A stretch of DNA of 64,000 bases from Micromonospora chaiyaphumensis (GTDB lineage: Bacteria > Actinomycetota > Actinomycetes > Mycobacteriales > Micromonosporaceae), in contig NZ_FMCS01000004.1 of assembly GCF_900091435.1 (NCBI RefSeq), forward strand, positions 1 to 64,000, written 5' to 3'. Both the position numbers and the translations under genes were made by a program. The first letter of the stretch is position 1. Every line of letters begins with the position of its first letter. Below the pieces are notes generated by a model that was not told where the DNA came from, did not search any database, and saw only the letters and a program-made list of their open reading frames with translations. Below are positions 46,899-54,415 of the stretch, piece after piece.

Positions 46899-48344
46899 TC
46901 AGCGGGCCGGGCGCGTGTCCGGGACCGCGGGAGTGGGCAGCGCGGCGGGGTGGCGGGCGGTGCGGGCGGTGAGGAGGGCGACCAGCAGGGCGGCGGCCAC
47001 CAGGCCCGCGGCGACCGCGAACGCGTACCGGTAACCGAGGCCGAGGGCGGCCACGGGGTCGGTGCCGGCGGCGCGCAGGGCGTCCGTCCGGCTCGCCGCC
47101 AGGGTGGCCAGCACGGCCAGCCCGAGCGCCCCGCCGACCTGCTGGGTGGTGTTGGCCAGCCCGGAGGCGAGCCCGGCGTCGGCGGGCTCCGCCCCGGCCA
47201 TGGCCAGGGTGGTGACCGCCGGCAGGGTGAGGCCGCCCGCGACGCCGAAGACCAGCAGCGCCGGGAGCACGTCGGCCGCGTAGCGGGCGTCCACCGGGAG
47301 GCGGGCCAGCAGCAGGAACCCGATCACGGCGAGCGCCAGGCCGCCGGCCAGCACGGTCCGGGCGCCGAACCGGGCCACCAGCCGCCCGGCCAGCCCCAGC
47401 GAGACGGCCGCGATCGCCAGCGGGGTGGGCAGGAAGGCGAAGCCGGTGGCGGCCGGGTCCAGCCCGAGGACGAGTTGCAGGTGCAGGGCGAGCAGGAACT
47501 GGAAGCCGAAGTAGGCGGCCACCATGAGGAACTGGGTGACGTTGGCGGCGACCAGGCCGGGCGCGCGCAGCACCCGGGGCGGCAGCAGCGGGGTGGCGGC
47601 GCGCCGCTGCCGCGCGGCGAAGCCGGCGAGCAGCGCCGCGGCGAGGGCACCCGCGCCGAGGGTGCGCGGCGCGGTCCAGCCGTGCTCGCCGGCGCCCACG
47701 ATCGCCAGCACCGCGGCCATCAGCCCGGCGGTGGCGAGCACGGCGCCGAGCAGGTCCAGCCCGGCCCGCAGCCCGGTGCCCCGGTCCGGCGCGATCAGGC
47801 GTAGGGCGCCGGCCACGATGGCCACGCCGATCGGCAGGTTGATCAGGAAGATCGACCGCCAGCCGGCCAGGTCGGTGAGGACTCCCCCGACCAGCAGCCC
47901 GAGCGAGGCACCGGCCGCGCCGGTGAAGCTGAACACGGCGATGGCGCGGGCCCGCTCGGCCGGCTCGGGGAAGATCCGGACGATCATGCCGAGGCTGACC
48001 GCGGTGGTGAGCGCTCCGCCGACGCCCTGGGCGAACCGGGCGGCGACCAGGGTGCCCGGCCCGGCGGCGACCGCGCAGAGCAGCGAGGCGAGGGTGAACA
48101 GGGCGACCCCGACCAGGAAGACCTGGCGCCGGCCGAGCAGGTCGCCGAGCCGCCCGGCCAGGAGCAGCAGCCCGCCGAAGGCCACCAGGTACGCGTTCAC
48201 CACCCAGGCCAGCCCGGCGGCCGGGAAGCCGAGGTCGGCCTGGACGGCCGGCAGCGCCACGGCGACGATGCTGCCGTCCAGGATGATCATCAGGCTGCCG
48301 GCGCAGAGCACGAGCAGCGCGGGCCAGCGGTTGGTCCCCGTCAT
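46899..48344 (-). CDS. MFS drug exporter (EmrB/QacA, 14-helix type)
   Basis: A 481-residue protein with about 14 predicted helices. The DHA2 signature is visible: LDGSIVAVALPAVQADLGF in helix 1, AGRLGDLLGRRQVFLVGVALF after helix 2, and RFAQGVGGALTTAVSL with a conserved Arg in helix 4. It should export amphipathic drugs using the proton gradient. ATG at 48344 has AAGGAGG about ten bases upstream. It is divergent from the HxlR regulator, sharing an 82-base promoter region with an inverted repeat. Confidence 0.9.
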   Translation of the reverse strand: MTGTNRWPALLVLCAGSLMIILDGSIVAVALPAVQADLGFPAAGLAWVVNAYLVAFGGLLLLAGRLGDLLGRRQVFLVGVALFTLASLLCAVAAGPGTLVAARFAQGVGGALTTAVSLGMIVRIFPEPAERARAIAVFSFTGAAGASLGLLVGGVLTDLAGWRSIFLINLPIGVAIVAGALRLIAPDRGTGLRAGLDLLGAVLATAGLMAAVLAIVGAGEHGWTAPRTLGAGALAAALLAGFAARQRRAATPLLPPRVLRAPGLVAANVTQFLMVAAYFGFQFLLALHLQLVLGLDPAATGFAFLPTPLAIAAVSLGLAGRLVARFGARTVLAGGLALAVIGFLLLARLPVDARYAADVLPALLVFGVAGGLTLPAVTTLAMAGAEPADAGLASGLANTTQQVGGALGLAVLATLAASRTDALRAAGTDPVAALGLGYRYAFAVAAGLVAAALLVALLTARTARHPAALPTPAVPDTRPAR

Positions 48345-48373
48345 TGTGGAAGCGCCTCCTTGGTGCACGGTTT

Positions 48374-48397
48374 GTTACTGAGGCCATCGTCTGTGAC
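48374..48397. promoter_or_regulatory. Likely HxlR operator
   Basis: GTTACTGA, 8 bases, TCTGTGAC: an imperfect inverted repeat (six of eight positions) centred in the divergent MFS/HxlR promoter region. Confidence 0.5.
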
Positions 48398-48426
48398 CAT
48401 GAGGCGGAGCGGAAGGAGGCACTTTG

Positions 48427-48822
48427 ATGTCCCAGGGGAACAGGTGTGTGTCCATCCAGGCCGACCAGGCGCGGGCCTGCACCGTGCGGGAGGCGCTGGA
48501 CCGGGTCGGCGGCAAGTGGAGCATCGGCATCCTCATCGCCGCCTCCCAGGGCCCGATCCGCTTCACCGAGCTGGAGCGCCAGGTCGAGGGGATCAGCCGC
48601 CGGATGCTCACGCTGACCCTGCGCAACCTGGAGCGGGACGGGCTGCTGCACCGGCACGTCCACCCCACCGTGCCGCCCCGGGTCGAGTACACGGCCACCC
48701 CGATGGCCCGCGAGCTCTACGAGTCGCTGGTGGCGCTCACCCGCTGGGCGGAACGGCACCGCGAGGGGATCAGCGCGGCGCGGGCGGCGTACGACCGGGA
48801 GCACGGGGCACCGGTCGGCTGA
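48427..48822 (+). CDS. HxlR family transcriptional regulator
   Basis: A 131-residue single-domain winged-helix protein. VREALDRVGGKWSIGILIAASQGPIRFTELERQVEGISRRMLTLTLRNLERDGLL is the family signature, and the C-terminal helix supports dimerisation. Cys8 and Cys19 (NRCVSIQADQARACTVREAL) lie near the N-terminus; several HxlR proteins sense electrophiles through such cysteines. The ATG follows GGAAGGAGG by seven bases. Its position suggests control of the divergent MFS exporter. Confidence 0.9.
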   Translation: MSQGNRCVSIQADQARACTVREALDRVGGKWSIGILIAASQGPIRFTELERQVEGISRRMLTLTLRNLERDGLLHRHVHPTVPPRVEYTATPMARELYESLVALTRWAERHREGISAARAAYDREHGAPVG

Positions 48823-48853
48823 GCGCCGCTGTGGCGAAGGCCACCCAATCCGT

Positions 48854-48888
48854 CTGACCGATCGGTCAGGCGCTGACCGATCGGTCAG
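48854..48888 (+). promoter_or_regulatory. Doubled palindromic TetR operator
   Basis: Two identical perfect 16-base palindromes, CTGACCGATCGGTCAG, at 48854-48869 and 48873-48888, spaced 19 bases centre to centre and ending 14 bases before the TetR start. TGACCGATCGGTCA-like sites are typical TetR-family operators. Confidence 0.85.
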
Positions 48889-48902
48889 GCATGCTGGAGA
48901 GC

Positions 48903-49448
48903 ATGGCACGAGCGGTACCGGAGACCCACGGCGAGATCCTCGCGGCAGCGGCGCGGCGCTTCGCCGTCACCGGCTACAAGGGCACCTCGCTCCAGGACAT
49001 CGCCCGTGCGGTGGGCTGCTCCAAGGCGACCGTGCTCTACCACTTCGCCAACAAGGAAGCCCTGCTTAGTGAGCTGATGGCCCCCGCCATCGCGGTGCTG
49101 GAGGCGCTCGACGCCCGCCTCGCGGGCACCACCGGCGCGACGGCGCAGGAGATCGCCGGCGAGGGCTTCGTCGACCTGGCGGTGCGCTTCCGGCGGCAGA
49201 TCGCGCTGCTCCGGGGCGAGTTCCCGGACCTGCTCCAGCAGCCCGCGTTCGCGCACGTCCAGCAGATCTCGGAGCGGCTCATCGCCGCGTTCGCCGGCAA
49301 CTCCGACCGGCCCTCCGCGCGGATCGCCGCGCTCGTGGTGCTCGCCGGCATCGCCGAGACGTGCGCCGAGTTCATCGACATCCCCGACGAGGAACTGCGG
49401 CCCGCCCTGCTGGCCGTGGTCCGGCGGGCCCTCGAACCCGTCACCTGA
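48903..49448 (+). CDS. TetR family transcriptional repressor
   Basis: A 181-residue regulator. The N-terminal helix-turn-helix reads EILAAAARRFAVTGYKGTSLQDIARAVGCSKATVLYHFANKEALLSEL; the rest is an all-helical ligand domain. The ATG at 48903 (GGAG just upstream) is chosen; the ATG at 48891 lies only two bases from the operator. With the doubled operator directly in front, it is very probably autoregulated and controls the MMPL gene 31 bases downstream in the same operon. Confidence 0.93.
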   Translation: MARAVPETHGEILAAAARRFAVTGYKGTSLQDIARAVGCSKATVLYHFANKEALLSELMAPAIAVLEALDARLAGTTGATAQEIAGEGFVDLAVRFRRQIALLRGEFPDLLQQPAFAHVQQISERLIAAFAGNSDRPSARIAALVVLAGIAETCAEFIDIPDEELRPALLAVVRRALEPVT

Positions 49449-49479
49449 TCCCCGTTCCGACCCGAGGACAAGGAAACCC

Positions 49480-51660
49480 ATGGCGACCCTGCTGTACCGG
49501 CTCGGCCGGGCATCGTTGCGCCGCCGGCGGCTCGTCGCCGTCGTGTGGCTCGTCGTACTCGTCGGCCTCGGCCTCGCCGCGGCCACCCTGAAGGGCCCGA
49601 CGGCGAGCAACTTCACCATGCCGGGCACCGAGTCGCAGAAGGCCCTCGACCTGCTCGCCGACCGGTTCCCGGCGGCCAGCGGCGCGACCGGCACCATCGC
49701 GGTCAAGGCGCCCCAGGCCGGCCAGCTCACCACGCCCGAGGGGCAGGCGATCGTCAAGCAGGTCACCCAGGAGGCGGCCACGCTGCCCGGGGTGGTCGGC
49801 GCGGTCGACCCCTACCAGGCGCAGGCGCTCACCCCGGACGGCCGGTACGCGCTGATCCAGGTGCAGTTCCAGGGCCGGGCCGACGACGTGACCGACGCCC
49901 AGCGCGACGCGTACGAGAAGGTCGGCGCGCAGGCCGAGGCCCAGGGCTGGCAGATCGCCCCCGGCGGCGAGGTGCTCAACGCCGAGCCGGAGGTCGGCTC
50001 CACCGAAGCGCTCGGCGTGCTGGTCGCGGCGATCGTCCTGATCGTCACCTTCGGCTCGCTGGTCGCGGCCGGCATGACCATGCTGAACGCGCTGATCGGC
50101 GTCGGCGTCGGCATGGCCGGCCTGTACGCGCTCAGCGGCGCGGTCGAGCTCACCAGCACGGCGCCGATCCTGGCCCTGATGCTCGGCCTCGCGGTCGGCA
50201 TCGACTACTCGCTGTTCATCACCTCCCGGCACCGGCAGAACCTGCTCGACGGCCTCTCCCCCGAGGAGGCGGTCGGCCGGGCGGTCGGCACGGCCGGCTC
50301 CGCCGTGGTCTTCGCCGGCGCCACCGTGGTGGTCGCGCTCGCCGGCCTGGCCGTGGTGGGCATCCCGTTCCTCACCGTGATGGGCCTGGCCGCCGCCGGC
50401 ACCGTCACCGTGGCCGTGCTGGTGGCCATCACGCTGGCCCCGGCGCTGCTCGGCTTCGCCGGGCGCAAGGTGCTCCCCCGCAAGCTGCGCGGGCGGGACG
50501 CCGTGGCCTCCCCGGCCACCGGCTCGGAGGACCGGTCCGGGTTCGGGTTCCGCTGGGCGCACTGGGTGACCCGGCTGCGCATCCCGGTCATCCTGGTCGG
50601 CCTGCTCGGCCTCGGCCTGCTCGCGATCCCGGCGCAGGACATGCGGCTGGCCCTGCCGGACGCCGCCACCGCCGCCGAGGGCAGCCCGGCCCGGGTCAGC
50701 AACGACCTGATCCGGGAGGGCTTCGGTGAGGGCTTCACGGGCCGGCTCGCGGTGGTCGTCACCGCCGACTCGCCGCAGGCCACCCAGGCCGCCCTGCCGC
50801 AGGTCACCGCGCTGATCCAGAAGACCGACGGGGTGCTGGCGGTGGCCCCGCCGCAGGTCGACCAGACCGGCCGTACCGCGCTGCTCGGGGTGATCCCGAA
50901 GACCGGGCCGACCGACGCGGCCACCGAGACGCTGGTGCACGACATCCGCGCGCAGGTCGGCGGCATCCAGAACGCCGACGTGCTGCTGACCGGTGTCACC
51001 GCCATCGGCATCGACGTGTCGGAGAAGCTCTCCGACGCGCTCCCGGTCTACCTGCTGCTCGTGGTGGGCCTGTCGGTGCTGCTGCTCATGCTGGTGTTCC
51101 GGTCGATCCTGGTGCCGGTCAAGGCGGCGCTGGGCTTCCTGCTCACCGTGGCGGCCACCTTCGGCATCACGGTCGCGGTCTTCCAGGAGGGTCACCTGGC
51201 CGGCCTGGTCGGGCTGGACACCCCGGGCCCGCTGGTCAGCTTCCTGCCGATCCTGCTCATCGGCATCCTGTTCGGCCTGGCCATGGACTACGAGGTCTTC
51301 CTGGTCTCCCGGATGCGCGAGGACTTCGTGCACGGCGACACGGCACGGCAGGCCACCATCAACGGCATGGGGCACGGCGCCCGGGTGGTCACCGCCGCCG
51401 CACTCATCATGATCTCGGTGTTCGGTGGCTTCGTCTTCCTGGAGGACCCGGTCATCAAGTCGATGGGTTTCGCGCTCGCGATCGGTGTCGCCATCGACGC
51501 GTTCGTGGTCCGGATGACCATCGTCCCGGCCGTGATGTCGCTGCTGAACAACGCCGCCTGGTGGCTGCCGCGCTGGCTCGGCAGGGTGCTGCCCAACGTG
51601 GACGTCGAGGGCGAGGGCCTGCGCGCCCACCTCGCCGAACGCGAGCCCGCGCGGCTGTGA
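49480..51660 (+). CDS. MMPL family RND transporter
   Basis: A 726-residue protein with about 12 helices in the MMPL pattern. There is an N-terminal helix (RRRLVAVVWLVVLVGLGLAAATL), a first porter region, a helix block with the proton-relay motif LMLGLAVGIDYSLFITSRHRQ, a second porter region, and a second block with ILFGLAMDYEVFLVSRMRE. The GIDY and MDYE motifs carry the proton-relay Asp residues. MMPL proteins export lipids, siderophores or hydrophobic drugs. It is co-transcribed with the TetR gene, so substrate-induced efflux is likely. Confidence 0.93.
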   Translation: MATLLYRLGRASLRRRRLVAVVWLVVLVGLGLAAATLKGPTASNFTMPGTESQKALDLLADRFPAASGATGTIAVKAPQAGQLTTPEGQAIVKQVTQEAATLPGVVGAVDPYQAQALTPDGRYALIQVQFQGRADDVTDAQRDAYEKVGAQAEAQGWQIAPGGEVLNAEPEVGSTEALGVLVAAIVLIVTFGSLVAAGMTMLNALIGVGVGMAGLYALSGAVELTSTAPILALMLGLAVGIDYSLFITSRHRQNLLDGLSPEEAVGRAVGTAGSAVVFAGATVVVALAGLAVVGIPFLTVMGLAAAGTVTVAVLVAITLAPALLGFAGRKVLPRKLRGRDAVASPATGSEDRSGFGFRWAHWVTRLRIPVILVGLLGLGLLAIPAQDMRLALPDAATAAEGSPARVSNDLIREGFGEGFTGRLAVVVTADSPQATQAALPQVTALIQKTDGVLAVAPPQVDQTGRTALLGVIPKTGPTDAATETLVHDIRAQVGGIQNADVLLTGVTAIGIDVSEKLSDALPVYLLLVVGLSVLLLMLVFRSILVPVKAALGFLLTVAATFGITVAVFQEGHLAGLVGLDTPGPLVSFLPILLIGILFGLAMDYEVFLVSRMREDFVHGDTARQATINGMGHGARVVTAAALIMISVFGGFVFLEDPVIKSMGFALAIGVAIDAFVVRMTIVPAVMSLLNNAAWWLPRWLGRVLPNVDVEGEGLRAHLAEREPARL

Positions 51661-51665
51661 CGCGG

Positions 51666-51702
51666 ACCTGCCCGGCCGGTGTCAGACGCCGGCCGGGTAG
51701 GT
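51666..51702. terminator. Bidirectional terminator
   Basis: ACCTGCCCGGCCGG pairs with CCGGCCGGGTAGGT (one G-T pair) around a 9-base loop, starting 5 bases after the MMPL stop and overlapping the end of the convergent esterase-like gene. Confidence 0.7.
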
Positions 51703-52938
51703 CTCCATCTCGCCGGGGGCGGCCGGCGCCGGCAGCGGGTGCAGCGCGGTCGCCTCGTCGCACCAGATGAACGCGTCGTAGCGCTCGCCCAGCTTCGTCG
51801 GCACGTAGTTGCCCCAGGCCTCGAAGCTCGGGTCGTAGACCACGCCGATGGCCCGGTGGTCGGTCGCCGCGGTCACCCACTCCGGCTGGTCCTCCCCGCC
51901 GAAGACCAGCACCGCCCGCTCCGGCATCAGCTCGTGCAGCCGCCGCTCCACCGACCCGTCCCGGGCCGGCGGCACGATCATCGCCTCGGACGGCGAGCCC
52001 CAGCGCGGCGCCGCGACGACCGTGCCCCGGTAGCTGCCGAAGCCGACCAGCGCCACCGCGTCCCGGCCGTGCCGTTCCCGCCCGAGCTGGCCGATGTTCA
52101 CGAGCCCGTCCGCGGCCATGTCGGTGGCGCGGGCGTCGCCGACATGGGTGTTGTGCGCCCAGACGATCCCGCGCGCCTGCGGGCCGTAGCGGTCGAGCAG
52201 CCGGTCCAGGGTGTCGGCCATGTGGATGTCGCGGATGTTCCAGGACTCCGGGCCGCCGCCCACCATGGCCCGGTAGTAGCGCTCCGCGCCGGCCACGACC
52301 TCCGCGTTCTGCCAGGCCGCGAAGCGGTCCGCGCCGTCGGTGGCGGCCTGTTCCCGGGTACGCGCCAGCAGCCGGACCACCTCCTCCTCGCACCGGGCCG
52401 AGACGAACCGGCTGGCCGTCCCGTAGTCCTCGACCCGCTTGCCGTACGGCTCGAAGCACCGGTACGCCTCCTGCGCCGCCTCCAGCGAGGCGGGGTCCTC
52501 CTCGCCCAGGTAGTCGAAGATGGCCTGCATCGACTCCCAGAGGCTGTAGACGTCCAGCCCGTGGAAGCCGGCCCGCTCCCCCTCGGGGCGTTCCAGGTTC
52601 CACGCCCGCAGCCAGCGGCAGAACCGGGCCACCTCGGCGTTGGCCCACATCCAGGTCGGCCAGCGCTCGAAGCGTTCCAGCGCGGTCTGCGGATCGGCCA
52701 GCCCGCCCGGCGCGCCCACCACCGAGCAGTTCACCCGGTCGCAGTCCGGCCAGTCCCCCTCCACCGCGACGAAGTCGAAGCCCTGTTCGGCGATGAGCCG
52801 CCGGGTCAGTTGCTCGCGCAGCCGGTAGTAGTCGTAGCTGCCGTGCGTCGCCTCGCCGATCATGACGATCCGCGCGTCCCGGACGCGTTCCAGCAGCGGG
52901 TCGAAGTCGCTCGGCGCGCCGAGCCGCTGTACCAGCAT
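51682..52938 (-). CDS. Erythromycin-esterase-like protein
   Basis: Belongs to the Ere/EreA-like family. The catalytic motif is IGEATHGSYDYY (Glu29 and His32 in this numbering), followed by VAVEGDWPDCDRVN, GFHGLDVYSLWESM and IVWAHNTHVGDARAT. Characterised relatives open the lactone of macrolides, but many actinobacterial members have no known macrolide activity. ATG at 52938 is chosen because TAGCCG lies five bases upstream (leaderless arrangement) and the conserved region begins RLGAPSDFD; in-frame ATGs at 52986 and 52998 would add up to 20 residues. It is close to an Erm gene and two exporters. Confidence 0.82.
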   Translation of the reverse strand: MLVQRLGAPSDFDPLLERVRDARIVMIGEATHGSYDYYRLREQLTRRLIAEQGFDFVAVEGDWPDCDRVNCSVVGAPGGLADPQTALERFERWPTWMWANAEVARFCRWLRAWNLERPEGERAGFHGLDVYSLWESMQAIFDYLGEEDPASLEAAQEAYRCFEPYGKRVEDYGTASRFVSARCEEEVVRLLARTREQAATDGADRFAAWQNAEVVAGAERYYRAMVGGGPESWNIRDIHMADTLDRLLDRYGPQARGIVWAHNTHVGDARATDMAADGLVNIGQLGRERHGRDAVALVGFGSYRGTVVAAPRWGSPSEAMIVPPARDGSVERRLHELMPERAVLVFGGEDQPEWVTAATDHRAIGVVYDPSFEAWGNYVPTKLGERYDAFIWCDEATALHPLPAPAAPGEMETYPAGV

Positions 52939-53016
52939 GCGAGCGGCTACCCGGGACCCGTCCGGGCAAACCGCCGGTGCGGCCATGCCGGCGGGCATGG
53001 TGCCCGGCGCAGCGGG

Positions 53017-53022
53017 TAGCCC
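53017..53022 (+). promoter_or_regulatory. -10 box of a leaderless DUF2795 transcript
   Basis: TAGCCC, six bases, then the ATG of the DUF2795 gene. No ribosome site is present. Confidence 0.4.
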
Positions 53023-53028
53023 GCCGGC

Positions 53029-53220
53029 ATGACCGTCACCGGGGTGCAGTTGCAGGAGTTCCTGGCCGGGCTCGACTACCCGGTCTCCCGTGCGGACCTC
53101 ATCCGCTGGGGCCAGGAGAACGGCGCCAGCACCGAGATGCTGCAGATGCTCAAGGCGTTGCCGGCGGAGGAGTTCGACACCCCCGCCGAGCTGGGCGAGG
53201 CCCTCAACACCCTGGTCTGA
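53029..53220 (+). CDS. DUF2795 small protein
   Basis: A 63-residue protein, MTVTGVQLQEFLAGLDYPVSRADLIRWGQENGAS and onward, ending with ALPAEEFDTPAELGEAL. This matches DUF2795, a small helical domain common in actinobacteria with an unknown role. The pattern of conserved Tyr-Pro, Arg-x-x-Leu and Leu-Pro-x-x-x-(Tyr/Phe) is typical. It lies between the divergent esterase-like gene and the convergent Erm gene. Confidence 0.85.
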   Translation: MTVTGVQLQEFLAGLDYPVSRADLIRWGQENGASTEMLQMLKALPAEEFDTPAELGEALNTLV

Positions 53221-53226
53221 GCCCGG

Positions 53227-54048
53227 TCACCGCCCGGAGTCCACGGCCCGCCCGGGATCCACGGCGTGCAGCAGCCGGAACAGCACGAGCCACTGCTCGG
53301 GCCAGACCAGCCCGACCGGGGTGTCCGGGGCGAGCCGGGCCGCCCGCAGCGCCCCGTCGACCCGCCGGCGCGGGTGGCCGGTGCGCAGCGAGGCGGCCAG
53401 CGAGCCGCCGACCCCGCCGAAGCCCAGCTCCACCATCCGCCGGTACGCGGGCAGCGCCGCCGGAGGCAGCAGCGGCTCGGGACGGCGGTCCAGCCGGAGG
53501 ATCCCTCCGTCGGCGGCGGGCACCGGCCGGAACGCGCCCCGGGGCACCCGGCCGGCCAGCCGCCAGTGGTGCTCGGGCCAGGTGAGCACGGTCAGCCGGC
53601 TCCAGCGCCCGTGGTCGCCGGTGCGCTTGCGGGCGTAGTCGAGCTGGGTGAGCAGGGTGGCCGACCGCAGGCCGGGCGCCGCGAGGCACCAGCGGACCAC
53701 GGCGGCGGTCAGCGACCAGGGGATGTTGCCGACCACCGCGAACGGCTCACGGGGCGCGACGGCGGTCAGGAAGTCGGCCGCCCGGACCTCGACGTGCGGC
53801 AGGTCCGCGCAGGCGGCGGTCAGCTCCGGCAGCACGGCGGGGTCCACCTCGTAGGCGAGCAGCCGGCCGCACCGGACGGCCAGCGGCCGGGTCAGTTGAC
53901 CGCGCCCGGCGCCCACCTCCAGCAGCAGGTCGTCCGGGCCGGGGCGGGCCGCCCGGACCAGCCGCGCGACGGCGGCCGGGTCGGCGAGGAAGTTCTGGGA
54001 CAGTACGCGACGGAACCGGTCGCGCGCGGTGGGTCGGCGGGGCGCCAC
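53227..54048 (-). CDS. Erm-type 23S rRNA adenine N6-methyltransferase
   Basis: A 273-residue SAM-dependent methyltransferase of the Erm/KsgA family. VLSQNFLADPAAVARLVRAA at the N-terminus, LLEVGAGRGQLTRPLA (SAM motif I) and the catalytic NIPW at 108-111 fit Erm rather than KsgA, whose motif is NLPY. Methylation of A2058 would give macrolide-lincosamide-streptogramin B resistance. The start is GTG. The C-terminal domain (RRMVELGFGGVGGSLAASLRTGHPRRRV...) is Arg-rich and binds rRNA. Upstream hairpins could allow attenuation but no leader peptide is evident. Resistance is inferred from family membership only. Confidence 0.82.
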   Translation of the reverse strand: MAPRRPTARDRFRRVLSQNFLADPAAVARLVRAARPGPDDLLLEVGAGRGQLTRPLAVRCGRLLAYEVDPAVLPELTAACADLPHVEVRAADFLTAVAPREPFAVVGNIPWSLTAAVVRWCLAAPGLRSATLLTQLDYARKRTGDHGRWSRLTVLTWPEHHWRLAGRVPRGAFRPVPAADGGILRLDRRPEPLLPPAALPAYRRMVELGFGGVGGSLAASLRTGHPRRRVDGALRAARLAPDTPVGLVWPEQWLVLFRLLHAVDPGRAVDSGR

Positions 54049-54084
54049 GAGATCGTCCTGTCTGTCGCCGGACGGCGACGGGAA

Positions 54085-54115
54085 CGGACAGGCGGCGCGA
54101 AGGCGGGCCTGTCCG
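54085..54115 (-). promoter_or_regulatory. Hairpin in the Erm leader
   Basis: CGGACAGGC and GCCTGTCCG, perfect 9-base arms around a 13-base loop, 37 bases before the GTG. A second, smaller hairpin (CGCCGTCCGGCG region) lies closer to the start. No leader peptide with a stop was found. Confidence 0.4.
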
Positions 54116-54250
54116 AGCGGATCGGGACTCGGACGACCCTGGAGGTTCGGCGGGGACGCGACGGCACACCCCGGATCGGGGCGGGCGGCGGCGCACCGGG
54201 CAGCCGGCGGCGGCCGGCCCGGTCAGGGGCCGGCGGTGCGGACGGTCAGG

Positions 54251-54370
54251 TCAGGCGCGGTGGGCGTCCCGGCCGGCCAGGGCCGGGCGCCGGACCCGCG
54301 GGCGGGCGACCAGGAGGAGCCCCCACGCGGCCGGCGCGACGGCCACGTCGATCAGGGCGTGCGTGAACAT
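54251..54370 (-). CDS. Candidate small membrane protein, 39 residues
   Basis: An ATG-initiated frame reads MFTHALIDVAVAPAAWGLLL then VARPRVRRPALAGRDAHRA, a hydrophobic segment followed by a basic tail, which suits a small single-pass membrane protein. TAGCCT lies seven bases before the ATG, the geometry of a leaderless actinobacterial transcript, and there is no ribosome site. No family is recognised and it may be chance. Confidence 0.3.
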   Translation of the reverse strand: MFTHALIDVAVAPAAWGLLLVARPRVRRPALAGRDAHRA

Positions 54371-54415
54371 GCCGGCCAGGCTAGCGGCGGCCCGGCCGGC
54401 GCGCGACGGAATTCC

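Larger units (their letters stand above)
54049..54415. other. 367-base gap with one candidate small gene
   Basis: Lies between the Erm-type gene and the Gfo/Idh/MocA gene, both on the minus strand. It holds the Erm leader with its hairpin and one hydrophobic short open frame (listed). Nothing else is recognised. Confidence 0.5.

Noticed and set aside
53227..54048. KsgA (16S rRNA dimethyltransferase) identity
   Set aside because: The catalytic motif is NIPW, the N-terminus is SQNFLADP-like and the neighbours are resistance-type genes; KsgA normally has NLPY and lies near metG or ispE.
46899..54048. Antibiotic biosynthetic gene cluster
   Set aside because: Only resistance and efflux-type genes are present, with no synthase, glycosyltransferase or tailoring oxygenase.
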